Shown: positions 20,313-29,173 of the stretch, in pieces
Layout of the letters: each line of letters begins with the position of its first letter
Position numbering within the stretch: position 1 is the first letter of the stretch
NCBI RefSeq assembly: GCF_021732705.1
Contig: NZ_JAKFUM010000014.1
Span: 1 to 64,000, forward strand
Length of the DNA: 64,000 nt
Reading direction: 5' to 3'
Source: Nevskia sp.
GTDB lineage: Bacteria; Pseudomonadota; Gammaproteobacteria; Nevskiales; Nevskiaceae
The notes under the pieces: generated by a model
Told to the model about the DNA's origin: nothing
Database searches by the model: none
Seen by the model: only the letters and a program-made list of their open reading frames with translations
Position numbers and translations under genes: made by a program

Positions 20313-21356
20313 TCAAGCGACCACCGGCGCCATCGCCACCACCGGCAGCACGTGGCGTTCGAACAGGGCGGCGAGCGGCGCGAGCTCCGGGTAGCGGGTG
20401 GCCACGTCCATCACGTAGCGGACGAAGCGCGGCGTGTCGGCGAGGTACTTCGGCTTGCCGTCGCGGTAGTTGATGCGGGCGAAGATGCCGAGCACCTTCA
20501 GATGGCGCTGCAGGCCGATCCAGTCGGCATCGCGACGGAACGCGGCGTAATCCGTCGGCAGCGGCAGCCCGGCAGCGAGGCCTTCCGTGTGGTACTGGCG
20601 CAGCCAGCCATCGACACGGACTTCCGGCCAGCTCAGGAAGGCGTCCTTGAACAGGCAGATCGGGTCGTAGGCGATCGGGCCGAATACGGCGTCCTGATAG
20701 TCGAGCACGCCGGGATTCGGTCCCGACGCAGCGATCATCAGGTTGCGCGGCATGTAGTCGCGATGGACGTAGACCTTGGCCTGCGCCAACGCCGCGTCGA
20801 TCAAGGTGGCGCAGACGCCCTGCCAGGCGGCGAGGTCGTCACCGGCGAGGCTCAGGTTCAGGTGACGCGCGAGATACCAGTCCGGGAACAGCGCCAGCTC
20901 GCGCGTCAGCAGCGCGTGGTCGTAGGCCGGCAGCACGCCGGGCTGCGAGGCCTGCTGCCAGCGGATCAGCGCGGTGATCGCCGGCGCGAACAGGGCATCG
21001 GCGTTGTCGGCGGTGATGACGTCGAGATAGGTCTGGTGCCCGAGATCGGACAGCAGCAGGAAGCCCTGCGTCAGGTCTTCCGCGTGCACGGCCGGCACGT
21101 GGACGCCGGCGCGGCGCAGCAGATCGCCAACGGCGAGGAACGGCCGGCAGTCTTCGAGCGCCGGCGGCGCGTCCATCACGATCCAGCTGCGCGCGCCGTC
21201 CCGCACCCGGAAGTAACGCCGGAAGCTGGCATCGGCGGAGGCCGGCGCGAAGCCGGCATCGTGCAGGCCCAGCTGGACGAACGCCCAGTCGCGAGCCGTG
21301 ATGGCGCGGGCGTCAAGTGCAGTCGAAGCGGAGGCAGCAGGTTCGGAACCGGTCAC
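20313..21356 (-). CDS. amgK: N-acetylmuramate/N-acetylglucosamine anomeric kinase
   Basis: 347 residues from the GTG at 21356, chosen because the upstream extension overlaps the divergent lptD. An aminoglycoside-phosphotransferase fold: ATP-lobe SFRRYFRVRDGARSWIVMDAP, catalytic loop VHRDYMPRNLMI (about residue 205) and VLDYQDAVFGP (metal-binding Asp). Phosphorylates MurNAc at the anomeric position for MurU in peptidoglycan recycling. Precedes murU as in Pseudomonas, but with the tandem array in between. Divergent from lptD. Confidence 0.9.
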   Translation of the reverse strand: MTGSEPAASASTALDARAITARDWAFVQLGLHDAGFAPASADASFRRYFRVRDGARSWIVMDAPPALEDCRPFLAVGDLLRRAGVHVPAVHAEDLTQGFLLLSDLGHQTYLDVITADNADALFAPAITALIRWQQASQPGVLPAYDHALLTRELALFPDWYLARHLNLSLAGDDLAAWQGVCATLIDAALAQAKVYVHRDYMPRNLMIAASGPNPGVLDYQDAVFGPIAYDPICLFKDAFLSWPEVRVDGWLRQYHTEGLAAGLPLPTDYAAFRRDADWIGLQRHLKVLGIFARINYRDGKPKYLADTPRFVRYVMDVATRYPELAPLAALFERHVLPVVAMAPVVA

Positions 21357-21456
21357 GGGCAAGGGCGGGACTCTCGAGGCAGGCGCATAGCGTAAGAGCG
21401 GCCCGCGGCATTTGCACCGGCTGTGAGCGATACCCATACTTCGAGCACTGACCACG

Positions 21457-23703
21457 GTGCCCGTCTCCTTGCGATTGTCCACCTCCAAACTGCTGCGCCT
21501 GAGCGCGGTGCTGTCGATTGCGTTCAGCGGCCTGGCTCGGGCGGAGCCGGCATCCTGCCCGCAGCTCGATTTCACCAACGAGCTGCCGCCGATCCCGTCG
21601 GACCCGAAGCTGGTGCTGACGGCCGACGATGCCGATTTGAGCGAAGGCGGCCTGTCGACCCTGACCGGCTCGGTCCGGATCAGTCAGGATGGCCGCGAAT
21701 TCGCCGCCGAAGAGGTCAACTACAGCGAAGTCGAGCGCCGCGTGCGCACCGATTCGCAGACGCTGTTCCGCGATTCGCGCTACGCCATCCGCAGCGCCAA
21801 GACCGACTACGACCTCGACATCGGCAGCGGCGTGTTTCTCGACAACGACTTCACCCTTCGCACCATCGGCGGTCGCGGCGAAGCGAAGCGCATCAGCATC
21901 GAGGAAGGCGGCAAGGCGCGGCTCGACGACGTCCGCTTCACCACCTGCGCGCCGGGCAACGAGGCCTGGACGATCTCGGCATCGAGCATCTCGCTCGACG
22001 AGGACAGCGGCCGCGGCACGGCGACCAATGCGCTGCTGAAGTTCCAGCACGTGCCGCTGTTCTATCTGCCGTGGTTCCAGTTCCCGATCGACGGCCTGCG
22101 CCATTCCGGTTTCCTGTTTCCGATCGTCGGCAACAACGAGACCAACGGCTTCGACATCCGCTGGCCGGTCTACCTGAACCTCGGCCCGAACTACGACGTG
22201 ACGCTGATCCCGCGCTATCTGTCGGAGCGCGGCGAGCAGATCGGCGGGCAAGCGCGCTACCTGCTGAAGGGCAACGAAGGCAGCCTGTTCGGCGAATTCC
22301 TGCCGAGCGACGACCGTCTGAACGGCGACAGCCGCGCCTATCTCGACTACCAGCACGTCGGCGTGCTGGCGCCGAACGTGGGGCTGGAAGCGAAGTACGG
22401 CTATGTCAGTGATCGCAACTACTTCGGCACCTTCGGCGGCGGCGTCGACCTCACGTCCACGCCGTATCTCGAACGCGGGGCGAAGCTGACCTATCAGGCA
22501 CCGACGGTGTTCCGCGTCGAAGCGCTGGTGCAGGACTACCAGACGCTGACCAGCAGCCAGACGCTGACCAGCACGCTCGGCGCCGATCTGAACCTGTACA
22601 AGCGGCTGCCGCAGATCCGGGTCGACGCGCTGACCAAGAACAGCGTGCTCGACACCCGGGCCGGCTTTGTCGGCGAGTTCACCAACTTCGCGCGCGCCGG
22701 CTCGGTGGAAGGCCAGCGGATCATCGCGCAGCCGTACCTGCGCTGGGAGAAGGACCAGCTCGCCTGGTACGCCAATGCCCAGACCGAGCTGTCGTACACC
22801 GCCTACAACCTGCGCAATGTCGGCGCCGGCCTGCCCGATGCGCCGCGCCGCACCTTGCCGCTGTTCAGCGCCGAAGGTGGCCTGCGCTTCGAGCGCCTGA
22901 CCGGCAGCGGCAACCTGCAGACACTGGAACCGCGCTTGTTCTATCTGTACGTGCCGTTCCGCGATCAGCAGGACCTGCCGCTGTTCGATACCGGCCAGCC
23001 GGATTTCGACTTCCCGCAGCTGTTCGCCCGCAACCGCTATTCCGGCTTCGACCGCGTGTCCGACGCCAACCGCATCACCACCGCGCTGACCTCGCGACTG
23101 ATCGAGTCCGATTCCGGCATTTCGCGGCTCAGCGCTACCGTCGGCCACATCTACAACTTCCGGGGTCCGCGAGTCGATCTGCCGGGCTTTTCGAGCCCGA
23201 GCGAAGGCGGTTCGGACTACCTCGCGAACCTCGAGTACCAGCTCAACACGCGCTGGTCGGCGACGGCGACCGCGCAGGTGTCATCGAACCTCGACCAGGT
23301 CATCCGCAGCGCGGTCGCCCTGCACTACCGCGAGCCGCAGGCCGTCACCAGCGGCCGGCGCTTCGATCTGGCCTACCGCTACCGGCGCGGCCTGCTGGAA
23401 CAGGCCGATGCCAGCTTCTCGTCGCCGATCACCGATGCCTGGCGACTGGCGGCGCGCCTGCGCTACAGCCTTCGCGAATCGACGGCACTCGAATCGTTTG
23501 CCGGGGTCGAATACCAGACCTGCTGCTGGGCCGTGAGCGCCACGTACCGGCGCTATCTGGTCGGCGGCATCGAGCGCTTCAACAACGGCTTCTATCTCCA
23601 GCTCGAGCTGAAAGGCCTGACCCGCATCGGCAACGGCTTCGAACGGCTGTTGCCGGCCGATGATGATGCCGTGGGCGACAAGCGCAGCTACAACGGGCGC
23701 TGA
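21457..23703 (+). CDS. lptD: LPS-assembly outer-membrane protein LptD
   Basis: 748 residues from a GTG start. Signal peptide (cleavage after GLARA), LptA/OstA-like N-terminal domain (about residues 50-190), then a large beta-barrel (LptD C-terminal domain). Cysteines near residues 34, 167 and the YQTCCW pair near 687-688 match the disulfides that join the two domains. With LptE it inserts LPS into the outer leaflet. Starts the lptD-surA-pdxA-rsmA plus-strand cluster and shares the intergenic region with amgK. Confidence 0.95.
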   Translation: MPVSLRLSTSKLLRLSAVLSIAFSGLARAEPASCPQLDFTNELPPIPSDPKLVLTADDADLSEGGLSTLTGSVRISQDGREFAAEEVNYSEVERRVRTDSQTLFRDSRYAIRSAKTDYDLDIGSGVFLDNDFTLRTIGGRGEAKRISIEEGGKARLDDVRFTTCAPGNEAWTISASSISLDEDSGRGTATNALLKFQHVPLFYLPWFQFPIDGLRHSGFLFPIVGNNETNGFDIRWPVYLNLGPNYDVTLIPRYLSERGEQIGGQARYLLKGNEGSLFGEFLPSDDRLNGDSRAYLDYQHVGVLAPNVGLEAKYGYVSDRNYFGTFGGGVDLTSTPYLERGAKLTYQAPTVFRVEALVQDYQTLTSSQTLTSTLGADLNLYKRLPQIRVDALTKNSVLDTRAGFVGEFTNFARAGSVEGQRIIAQPYLRWEKDQLAWYANAQTELSYTAYNLRNVGAGLPDAPRRTLPLFSAEGGLRFERLTGSGNLQTLEPRLFYLYVPFRDQQDLPLFDTGQPDFDFPQLFARNRYSGFDRVSDANRITTALTSRLIESDSGISRLSATVGHIYNFRGPRVDLPGFSSPSEGGSDYLANLEYQLNTRWSATATAQVSSNLDQVIRSAVALHYREPQAVTSGRRFDLAYRYRRGLLEQADASFSSPITDAWRLAARLRYSLRESTALESFAGVEYQTCCWAVSATYRRYLVGGIERFNNGFYLQLELKGLTRIGNGFERLLPADDDAVGDKRSYNGR

Positions 23704-23811
23704 GCCCGGCGCCACGCTCGATCAAGCTGCGGAATCGGCCCGGAAAGGGCCGTTGCCGTGCGTGATAATCTTTCGCTCCCCCGCGTTTCACCGGATGCTT
23801 TCGTGCCGAAC

Positions 23812-25140
23812 ATGCTGCCCAAGTCCCTTCAGTCGCTCGCTGCCCTGCTCGCCGGTTCCCTGATCGCCGCCTCGGTCACCGCGGCCGAGCCGCTGGATCG
23901 CATCATCGCCGTGGTCAATGACGGCGTGGTGCTGCAGAGCGAGATGGACCGCTCGATCAAGATCGCCGAAGGCCAGCTGCGCGAGCGCAACATCGCCCGG
24001 CCGCCGGAATCGGTGCTGCAGACGCAGGTGCTGGAACGCCTGATCCTGACGCGCCTGCAGACCCAGCGGGCCGCCGAAGCCGGCATCCGCATCGATGACC
24101 GCGAGCTGAATGAAGTGCTGACCGCCGTCGCCGCGCAGAACAAGCTGTCGCTGCAGCAGTTCATCGATGTGATCAAGAAGGACGGCCTCGACTACGCCTC
24201 GATCCGCGAACAGATTCGCGACGAAGTGCTGAGCCAGCGCGTGCGTCAGAAGGAAGTCGGGTCGCGCGTGCTGGTCACCGAGCAGGACGTCGACCTCGCG
24301 CTGACCAATGCCACCGCCGAGGATGAGACCGAATATCGTCTCGCCCACATCCTGGTGTCGGTGCCGGACGGCGCCTCCAGCGAAATCCGCGAGGCGGCGC
24401 GAACCAAGGCCCGTCGCCTGCTCGAACAGGCCCGCAAGGGCGAGGATTTCAGCCAGCTCGCAATTGCCAACTCCGATGGCCAGCAGGCGCTGCAGGGCGG
24501 CGATCTCGACTGGCGCAAGAACGACAACCTGCCGACCGCTTTCGCGGCCGTGGCCCCGAAGCTCAAGGTGGGCGACGTCGCCGACATCATCGAATCCGGC
24601 AGCGGCTACAACATCATCAAGCTGACCGACAAGCGTGAAGGCGGCGAACGCACGACCGTCAGCGAAACCAAGGCCCAGCACATCCTGCTGATGCCGAACG
24701 CGATCCGCGACGAGGACGCCACCCGCGCCCAGATCCGCGAACTGCGCGAGCGCATCGAGAAGGGCGAAGACTTTGCGGCGCTGGCGAAGAAGTTCTCCGA
24801 CGATCCGGGTTCTAAGAACGGCGGCGGCGACCTCGGCTGGCAGCCGCCGGGCGTGTTCGCGCCGGAATTCCAGAAGGCTCTGGACGAGCTGAAGCCGAAC
24901 GAAATCAGCGCGCCGTTCCGCACCCAGTTCGGCTGGCACATCGCCAAGGTCAACGAGCGTCGCGACCGTGACGCCACGGCCGAAGCCCGTCGCGGCCGCG
25001 CCCGGCAGGCGATTTCGCAGCGCAAGGAAGCGGAAGAGTACGAAACCTGGGTGCGCCGCCTGCGCGAAGATGCCTACGTCGAGTACCGCATGACGCCCAC
25101 GGCGCTGGACGACGCGGCAGCCGCGAAGCCGGCCGGCTAG
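23812..25140 (+). CDS. surA: periplasmic chaperone/peptidyl-prolyl isomerase SurA
   Basis: 442 residues from the ATG at 23812, chosen because it opens directly into the signal peptide (LLAGSLIAASVTAAEP); a GTG at 23758 would add 18 residues before it. SurA N-domain (DRIIAVVNDGVVLQSEMD) and two parvulin domains (about residues 170-270 and 285-380; EYRLAHILVSVPD and AQHILLMPN). Chaperones outer-membrane proteins such as LptD. A small GC hairpin (23734-23750) lies between lptD and surA. Confidence 0.95.
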   Translation: MLPKSLQSLAALLAGSLIAASVTAAEPLDRIIAVVNDGVVLQSEMDRSIKIAEGQLRERNIARPPESVLQTQVLERLILTRLQTQRAAEAGIRIDDRELNEVLTAVAAQNKLSLQQFIDVIKKDGLDYASIREQIRDEVLSQRVRQKEVGSRVLVTEQDVDLALTNATAEDETEYRLAHILVSVPDGASSEIREAARTKARRLLEQARKGEDFSQLAIANSDGQQALQGGDLDWRKNDNLPTAFAAVAPKLKVGDVADIIESGSGYNIIKLTDKREGGERTTVSETKAQHILLMPNAIRDEDATRAQIRELRERIEKGEDFAALAKKFSDDPGSKNGGGDLGWQPPGVFAPEFQKALDELKPNEISAPFRTQFGWHIAKVNERRDRDATAEARRGRARQAISQRKEAEEYETWVRRLREDAYVEYRMTPTALDDAAAAKPAG

Positions 25141-25149
25141 GCCGGCGTG

Positions 25150-26142
25150 ATGCCGGAGGTTCCGCTGCCGCGGCTGCTGCTGACACCCGGCGAACCGGCC
25201 GGCATTGGCCCCGATCTCGCGATCCGGATCGCGCAGCAGCCGATTGCCGCGCAGCTTGCGGTGATCGCCGATCCGGACCTGCTGCGGGCGCGCGCGGAAC
25301 GGCTTGGCCTGCCCCTGCAGCTGATTCCGGCCAGCCCGGCGGCACATCGTGCCGGGACCTTGCAGATCCACCCGGTGGAGCTCGCCGCGCCCGTCAATCC
25401 GGGCTTCCTCGACCCCGCCAACGCCGGCTACGTGCTGCACACCTTGCGAGTCGCCGCCCGCGCCTGCCTCGCAGGCGAGGCCGATGCAATGGTCACCGCC
25501 CCGGTGCACAAGGGCGTGATCAACGATGCCGGCGTGCCGTTCAGCGGCCACACCGAATTCCTCGCCGAGCTGTGCGGCACGCCACTGCCGGTGATGCTGC
25601 TGGCGACCGAGCACCTGCGCGTGGCGCTGGCAACCACGCACCTTCCGCTGCGCGCCGTGCCCGATGCGATCACCCGTGCCGGCCTCACCGCCGTGCTGCG
25701 TGTGCTGCACGCGGATCTCGTCGCCAAGTTCGGCATCGCCCGGCCACGCATCCTCGTCTGCGGGCTGAATCCGCATGCCGGCGAAGGCGGACATCTGGGG
25801 CGGGAGGAGATCGACACGATCATTCCGACGCTGGATGTGCTGCGCGCCGAAGGTCTGGATCTGGTTGGCCCACTGCCGGCCGACACGCTGTTCACGCCGC
25901 GCCAGCTGGCTGGCGCCGACGCCGTGCTGGCGATGTATCACGATCAGGGGTTGCCTGTGCTCAAGCACGCCGGCTTCGGCGAAGCGGTCAACATCACGCT
26001 CGGCCTGCCGATCATCCGCACCTCCGTCGACCATGGCACAGCGCTCGACCTCGCCGGCACCGGCCGCGCCGATGCCGGCAGCCTGAGTGCTGCGATCGGC
26101 GCAGCCCTGCAGCTCGTGGCCCGTCGGAGCGCGCGCGCATGA
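25150..26142 (+). CDS. pdxA: 4-hydroxythreonine-4-phosphate dehydrogenase
   Basis: 330 residues from the ATG at 25150; a GTG directly in front is possible. Oxidises 4-phosphohydroxy-threonine in pyridoxal phosphate synthesis. Signatures are [12 protein letters not shown] at the N-terminus, the metal ligands in [25 protein letters not shown], and [16 protein letters not shown]. Nine bases after surA, and its stop overlaps the rsmA start (ATGA), so the two are coupled. Confidence 0.95.
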   Translation: MPEVPLPRLLLTPGEPAGIGPDLAIRIAQQPIAAQLAVIADPDLLRARAERLGLPLQLIPASPAAHRAGTLQIHPVELAAPVNPGFLDPANAGYVLHTLRVAARACLAGEADAMVTAPVHKGVINDAGVPFSGHTEFLAELCGTPLPVMLLATEHLRVALATTHLPLRAVPDAITRAGLTAVLRVLHADLVAKFGIARPRILVCGLNPHAGEGGHLGREEIDTIIPTLDVLRAEGLDLVGPLPADTLFTPRQLAGADAVLAMYHDQGLPVLKHAGFGEAVNITLGLPIIRTSVDHGTALDLAGTGRADAGSLSAAIGAALQLVARRSARA

Positions 26143-26927
26143 GCGGCGCCAAGAAGCGCTTCGGCCAGCATTTCCTGCACGATCCGTACGTGCTCGACCG
26201 AATCGTTCGCACGGTCAACCCGCAGCCGGCCGATGCCTTGATCGAGATCGGCCCCGGTCGCGGTGCACTGACCCGGCTGCTGATCGCGAAGCTGGACCGG
26301 CTGCGCGTGATCGAGATCGACCGCGACGTGATCGCGCCGCTGCGCGCGGCCTGCGGCGATTCGCCGAAGCTCGAGATCCATCTCGAAGACGCGCTGAATG
26401 TCGACTTCGCGCAGTTCATCGCCGATCGCCCGCTGCGTCTGGTCGGCAACCTGCCGTACAACATCTCCACGCCGCTGCTGTTCCATCTGCTGCGCTATGT
26501 CGGCTCGGTGCGCGACATGCACTTCATGCTGCAGAAGGAAGTGGTCGACCGCATGTGCGCCGAGCCCGGCAGCGACGATTACGGCCGGCTGACCGTCACC
26601 CTCGCCGCGCGTGCCGACTGCGTCAGCCTGTTCGACGTCGGCCCGGGTGCCTTCAATCCGCCGCCGAAGGTCGACTCCGCCGTGGTCCGGCTGACGCCAC
26701 GACCCGCGCCGTTCCCGCTGACCGACCTTGCGGCCTATGACCGCATCGTCACCGCCGCCTTCGGCCAGCGGCGCAAGACCTTGTCGAACGGGCTCAAGGG
26801 CCTGCTGACGACGGCACAGATCGCCGCGGTCGACATTGATCCCGGCATCCGGGCCGAACAACTCGCACCGCAAGCCTTTGCCCGGCTGTCCGAAGCCTGG
26901 AGCGCCGCGCGCGGCGCGGCCACCTGA
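26139..26927 (+). CDS. rsmA: 16S rRNA dimethyladenosine transferase RsmA/KsgA
   Basis: 262 residues, overlapping the pdxA stop by 4 bases. N-terminal [14 protein letters not shown]-binding [11 protein letters not shown] (about residues 40-50), catalytic NLPYNIS (about residue 105), and a C-terminal head domain. Dimethylates two adjacent adenosines of helix 45 of 16S rRNA. In many gammaproteobacteria apaG and apaH follow. Here the transposon and the Tad locus follow instead, and apaH appears only at 46631. Confidence 0.96.
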   Translation: MSGAKKRFGQHFLHDPYVLDRIVRTVNPQPADALIEIGPGRGALTRLLIAKLDRLRVIEIDRDVIAPLRAACGDSPKLEIHLEDALNVDFAQFIADRPLRLVGNLPYNISTPLLFHLLRYVGSVRDMHFMLQKEVVDRMCAEPGSDDYGRLTVTLAARADCVSLFDVGPGAFNPPPKVDSAVVRLTPRPAPFPLTDLAAYDRIVTAAFGQRRKTLSNGLKGLLTTAQIAAVDIDPGIRAEQLAPQAFARLSEAWSAARGAAT

Positions 26928-26995
26928 GCCGAATCCGGCAATCGCGCCGCATCAGCCGTCTTGTCGGCACGCGCTCCGGTCGATCCACAGCTCAC

Positions 26996-27003
26996 AAAAA
27001 AAG
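26996..27003. repeat. left target-site duplication of the transposon
   Basis: AAAAAAAG directly outside the left inverted repeat. It is identical to the 8 bases directly outside the right repeat (36784-36791). Eight bases is the usual target duplication length of ISL3-family elements. Confidence 0.9.
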
Positions 27004-27027
27004 GGCTAAGTGCAAAAAATGGTTGAA
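27004..27027 (+). repeat. left terminal inverted repeat
   Basis: Reads GGCTA, two variable bases, TGCAAAA, two variable bases, TGGTTGAA. It matches the reverse complement of 36760-36783 except at those four variable positions. Starts with GG as ISL3-family ends do. Confidence 0.92.
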
Positions 27028-27066
27028 CTGCTCTTCCTGGGTAGCCTAGGGTCAATGCTCCGTTCC

Positions 27067-27085
27067 GTGCAAGAGGTGGTTGACA
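27067..27085 (+). repeat. subterminal repeat 2 of the left end
   Basis: GTGCAAGAGGTGGTTGACA, a direct-repeat copy of the inner part of the terminal inverted repeat, resembling the right end (TGCAAAAGGTGGTTGA) more than the left. Its last six bases are the -35 hexamer of the predicted hsdM promoter. Likely an additional transposase-binding site. Confidence 0.65.
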
Positions 27086-27107
27086 GCCTCATTCCAACTG
27101 CTAAGCT
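27080..27107 (+). promoter_or_regulatory. predicted sigma-70 promoter of the hsd-tnpA operon
   Basis: A perfect -35 TTGACA (27080-27085), a 16-base spacer and a -10 TAAGCT (27102-27107). The start site would be near 27114, about 24 bases before the hsdM ATG. It lies between and on top of the subterminal repeats 27067-27085 and 27113-27130. Confidence 0.6.
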
Positions 27108-27112
27108 CTTTT

Positions 27113-27130
27113 GTGCAAAAAGCGGTTGGA
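27113..27130 (+). repeat. subterminal repeat 3 of the left end
   Basis: GTGCAAAAAGCGGTTGGA, a third direct copy of the terminal-repeat core. It covers the predicted transcription start and runs into the hsdM ribosome-binding site (GGAG at 27127-27130). Confidence 0.6.
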
Positions 27131-27137
27131 GATTGAA

Positions 27138-29159
27138 ATGGCAGAAGGGAATGGCTCGGGCGCTTCGTTAGCGGACTTCATCTGGAAGAACGCCGAGGAC
27201 CTGTGGGGGGATTTCAAGCACACGGACTTCGGCAAGGTCATCCTGCCGTTCACGCTGCTGCGCCGGCTTGAATGCGTGCTGGAGAAAACCCGTAAAGAGG
27301 TCGAGGCCGCTCACGAGGCGCATCGGGACAGTGGCATCGACCTGGACCTGATTCTCCGTCAGATGGCGGGCTACCCGTTCTACAACACCTCCGGCTACAC
27401 GCTGGAAACGCTGGGAAGTACGAAGACTCGCCAGAACCTCCAAGACTACGTGGCGAAGTTCTCGGACAACGCTCGTGTCATCTTCGAGCAGTTCGACTTC
27501 ACCAATACCGTCATCCGTCTCGACAAGGCAGGCTTGCTCTACAAGATCTGCAAGAACTTCGCGGGCGTGGACCTGCACCCGGACGCCGTGCCGGACCGAG
27601 TGATGAGCAACCTCTACGAACACTTGATCCGTCGCTTTGGCGCCGAAGTGAACGAAGGGGCCGAAGACTTCATGACGCCCCGTGACGTGGTACATCTCGC
27701 CACCACGCTGCTTCTCGACCCGGACGATGCTTTGTTCGAGGCGAACCCCGGCCTCATCCGCACACTGTACGACCCTACCTGCGGTACCGGCGGGTTCCTC
27801 TCCGACGCGATGAGCCATGTCGCCGACTACGGCAACCGATTCAAGGTGCCGCCGGTGCTGGTGCCCTACGGGCAAGAACTGGAACCGGAAACCCACGCGG
27901 TCTGCCTCGCCGGCATGCTTTTACGCACGATTGAAACAGATCGCAGCCGCGACCTCTCCAAGAACATCGCCGGCCCGTTCAGCACGCTCTCCCGGGATGC
28001 ATTTGCCGGCGAGAGGTTCCACTACTGCCTGGCCAATCCGCCCTTTGGCAAGAAGTGGGAGAAAGACCAGAAAGCGGTCGAGGACGAGCACGAGGAGAAG
28101 AAGTTCGACGGACGCTTCGGCCCCGGCTTGCCGCGAATCAATGACGGCTCGATGCTTTTCCTGATGCACCTCGCCAGCAAGCTGGAGCTGCCCGCGAAGG
28201 GCGGCGGTCGAGCTGCAATCGTGCTGTCCGGTTCGCCCCTCTTCAACGGTGGCGCCGGCTCGGGCGAGTCTGAAATCCGGCGCTGGCTGCTGGAAAACGA
28301 TCTGGTGGAGGCCATCGTCGCCCTGCCAACGGAAATCTTCTTCCGCACCGGCATCGGTACTTACCTGTGGCTGCTGTCGAACAAGAAGCCAAAGCACCGC
28401 CGCCACAAGGTGCAGCTCATCAACGCTACCGGCCTGTGGACCTCGATCAAGAACGAGGGCAACAAGCGCCGCAAGATCGGGGATGAGCAGCAGCGCCAGA
28501 TCGCGGACCTCTACGCGGCAGCCGAAACCAACGAACTCAGCCGAATGCTGAATTACCGCAGCTTCGGCTATCGGCGTATCCGGGTGCTGCGTCCGCTTCG
28601 GATGCGCCTGCACGTCGACCGCGAGAGCTTGGCCCGGCTGCGCGAGGACAAGGCCTGGGCCAAGCTCACACCCGAACAGCAGTCGGGCTGGAAGATGGCG
28701 CTGGCCGCACACATCGGCGAAGTCCAGCCGGTGGACTGGGCCGAAGCCTTCGTCACAGAGGCGACGCGCGGGGATGCCACGTTGGGCAAAGTCGGCAAGC
28801 CTTTCCTCAAGGCGCTGGTTAATGCGCTCGGCGTTCGCGACCCAGACGGCGAGCCGGTCAACGATACGGATGGCAACCTTGTCGCCGACAGCGATCTGAC
28901 CGACTACGAGAACGTACCGCTGACGGAAGACGTGCGCGATTACCTCGCCCGCGAGGTGCTGCCGCATGTCCCCGATGCTTGGCTCGACGCGAGCTTCCGC
29001 GACGAGCAGGACAAGGAAATTGGCCGTGTCGGTTACGAGATCAACTTCAACCGCTACTTCTACAAATACGTGCCGCCTCGCAAGCTCGCGGACATCGATG
29101 CCGAGCTGAAGCAGGTTGAAGCCGAGATCGCTGCTCTGCTGGGCGAAGTGACTGAGTAA
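27138..29159 (+). CDS. hsdM: type I restriction-modification DNA methyltransferase subunit
   Basis: 673 residues from the ATG at 27138, preceded by GGAG at 7-base spacing; the frame opens earlier but without a good site. N-terminal HsdM domain (about residues 5-150), then an N6-adenine methyltransferase domain with SAM-binding motif I (DPTCGTGGF from residue 212) and catalytic NPPF (residues 300-303). Longer than the common HsdM of about 520 residues because of a C-terminal extension (about residues 480-673). Methylates host sites with HsdS. First gene of the transposon operon. Confidence 0.95.
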   Translation: MAEGNGSGASLADFIWKNAEDLWGDFKHTDFGKVILPFTLLRRLECVLEKTRKEVEAAHEAHRDSGIDLDLILRQMAGYPFYNTSGYTLETLGSTKTRQNLQDYVAKFSDNARVIFEQFDFTNTVIRLDKAGLLYKICKNFAGVDLHPDAVPDRVMSNLYEHLIRRFGAEVNEGAEDFMTPRDVVHLATTLLLDPDDALFEANPGLIRTLYDPTCGTGGFLSDAMSHVADYGNRFKVPPVLVPYGQELEPETHAVCLAGMLLRTIETDRSRDLSKNIAGPFSTLSRDAFAGERFHYCLANPPFGKKWEKDQKAVEDEHEEKKFDGRFGPGLPRINDGSMLFLMHLASKLELPAKGGGRAAIVLSGSPLFNGGAGSGESEIRRWLLENDLVEAIVALPTEIFFRTGIGTYLWLLSNKKPKHRRHKVQLINATGLWTSIKNEGNKRRKIGDEQQRQIADLYAAAETNELSRMLNYRSFGYRRIRVLRPLRMRLHVDRESLARLREDKAWAKLTPEQQSGWKMALAAHIGEVQPVDWAEAFVTEATRGDATLGKVGKPFLKALVNALGVRDPDGEPVNDTDGNLVADSDLTDYENVPLTEDVRDYLAREVLPHVPDAWLDASFRDEQDKEIGRVGYEINFNRYFYKYVPPRKLADIDAELKQVEAEIAALLGEVTE

Positions 29160-29173
29160 GAAACGGAGCATTC

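Noticed and set aside
20313-21578. Longer AmgK from an ATG at 21578
   Set aside because: It would overlap lptD antisense, and the extra 74 residues show no kinase homology. GTG at 21356 is preferred.
26928-27137. Integrative-element attachment site at the rsmA end
   Set aside because: No integrase or tRNA is present. The inverted repeats, 8-bp duplication and DDE transposase explain the insertion.
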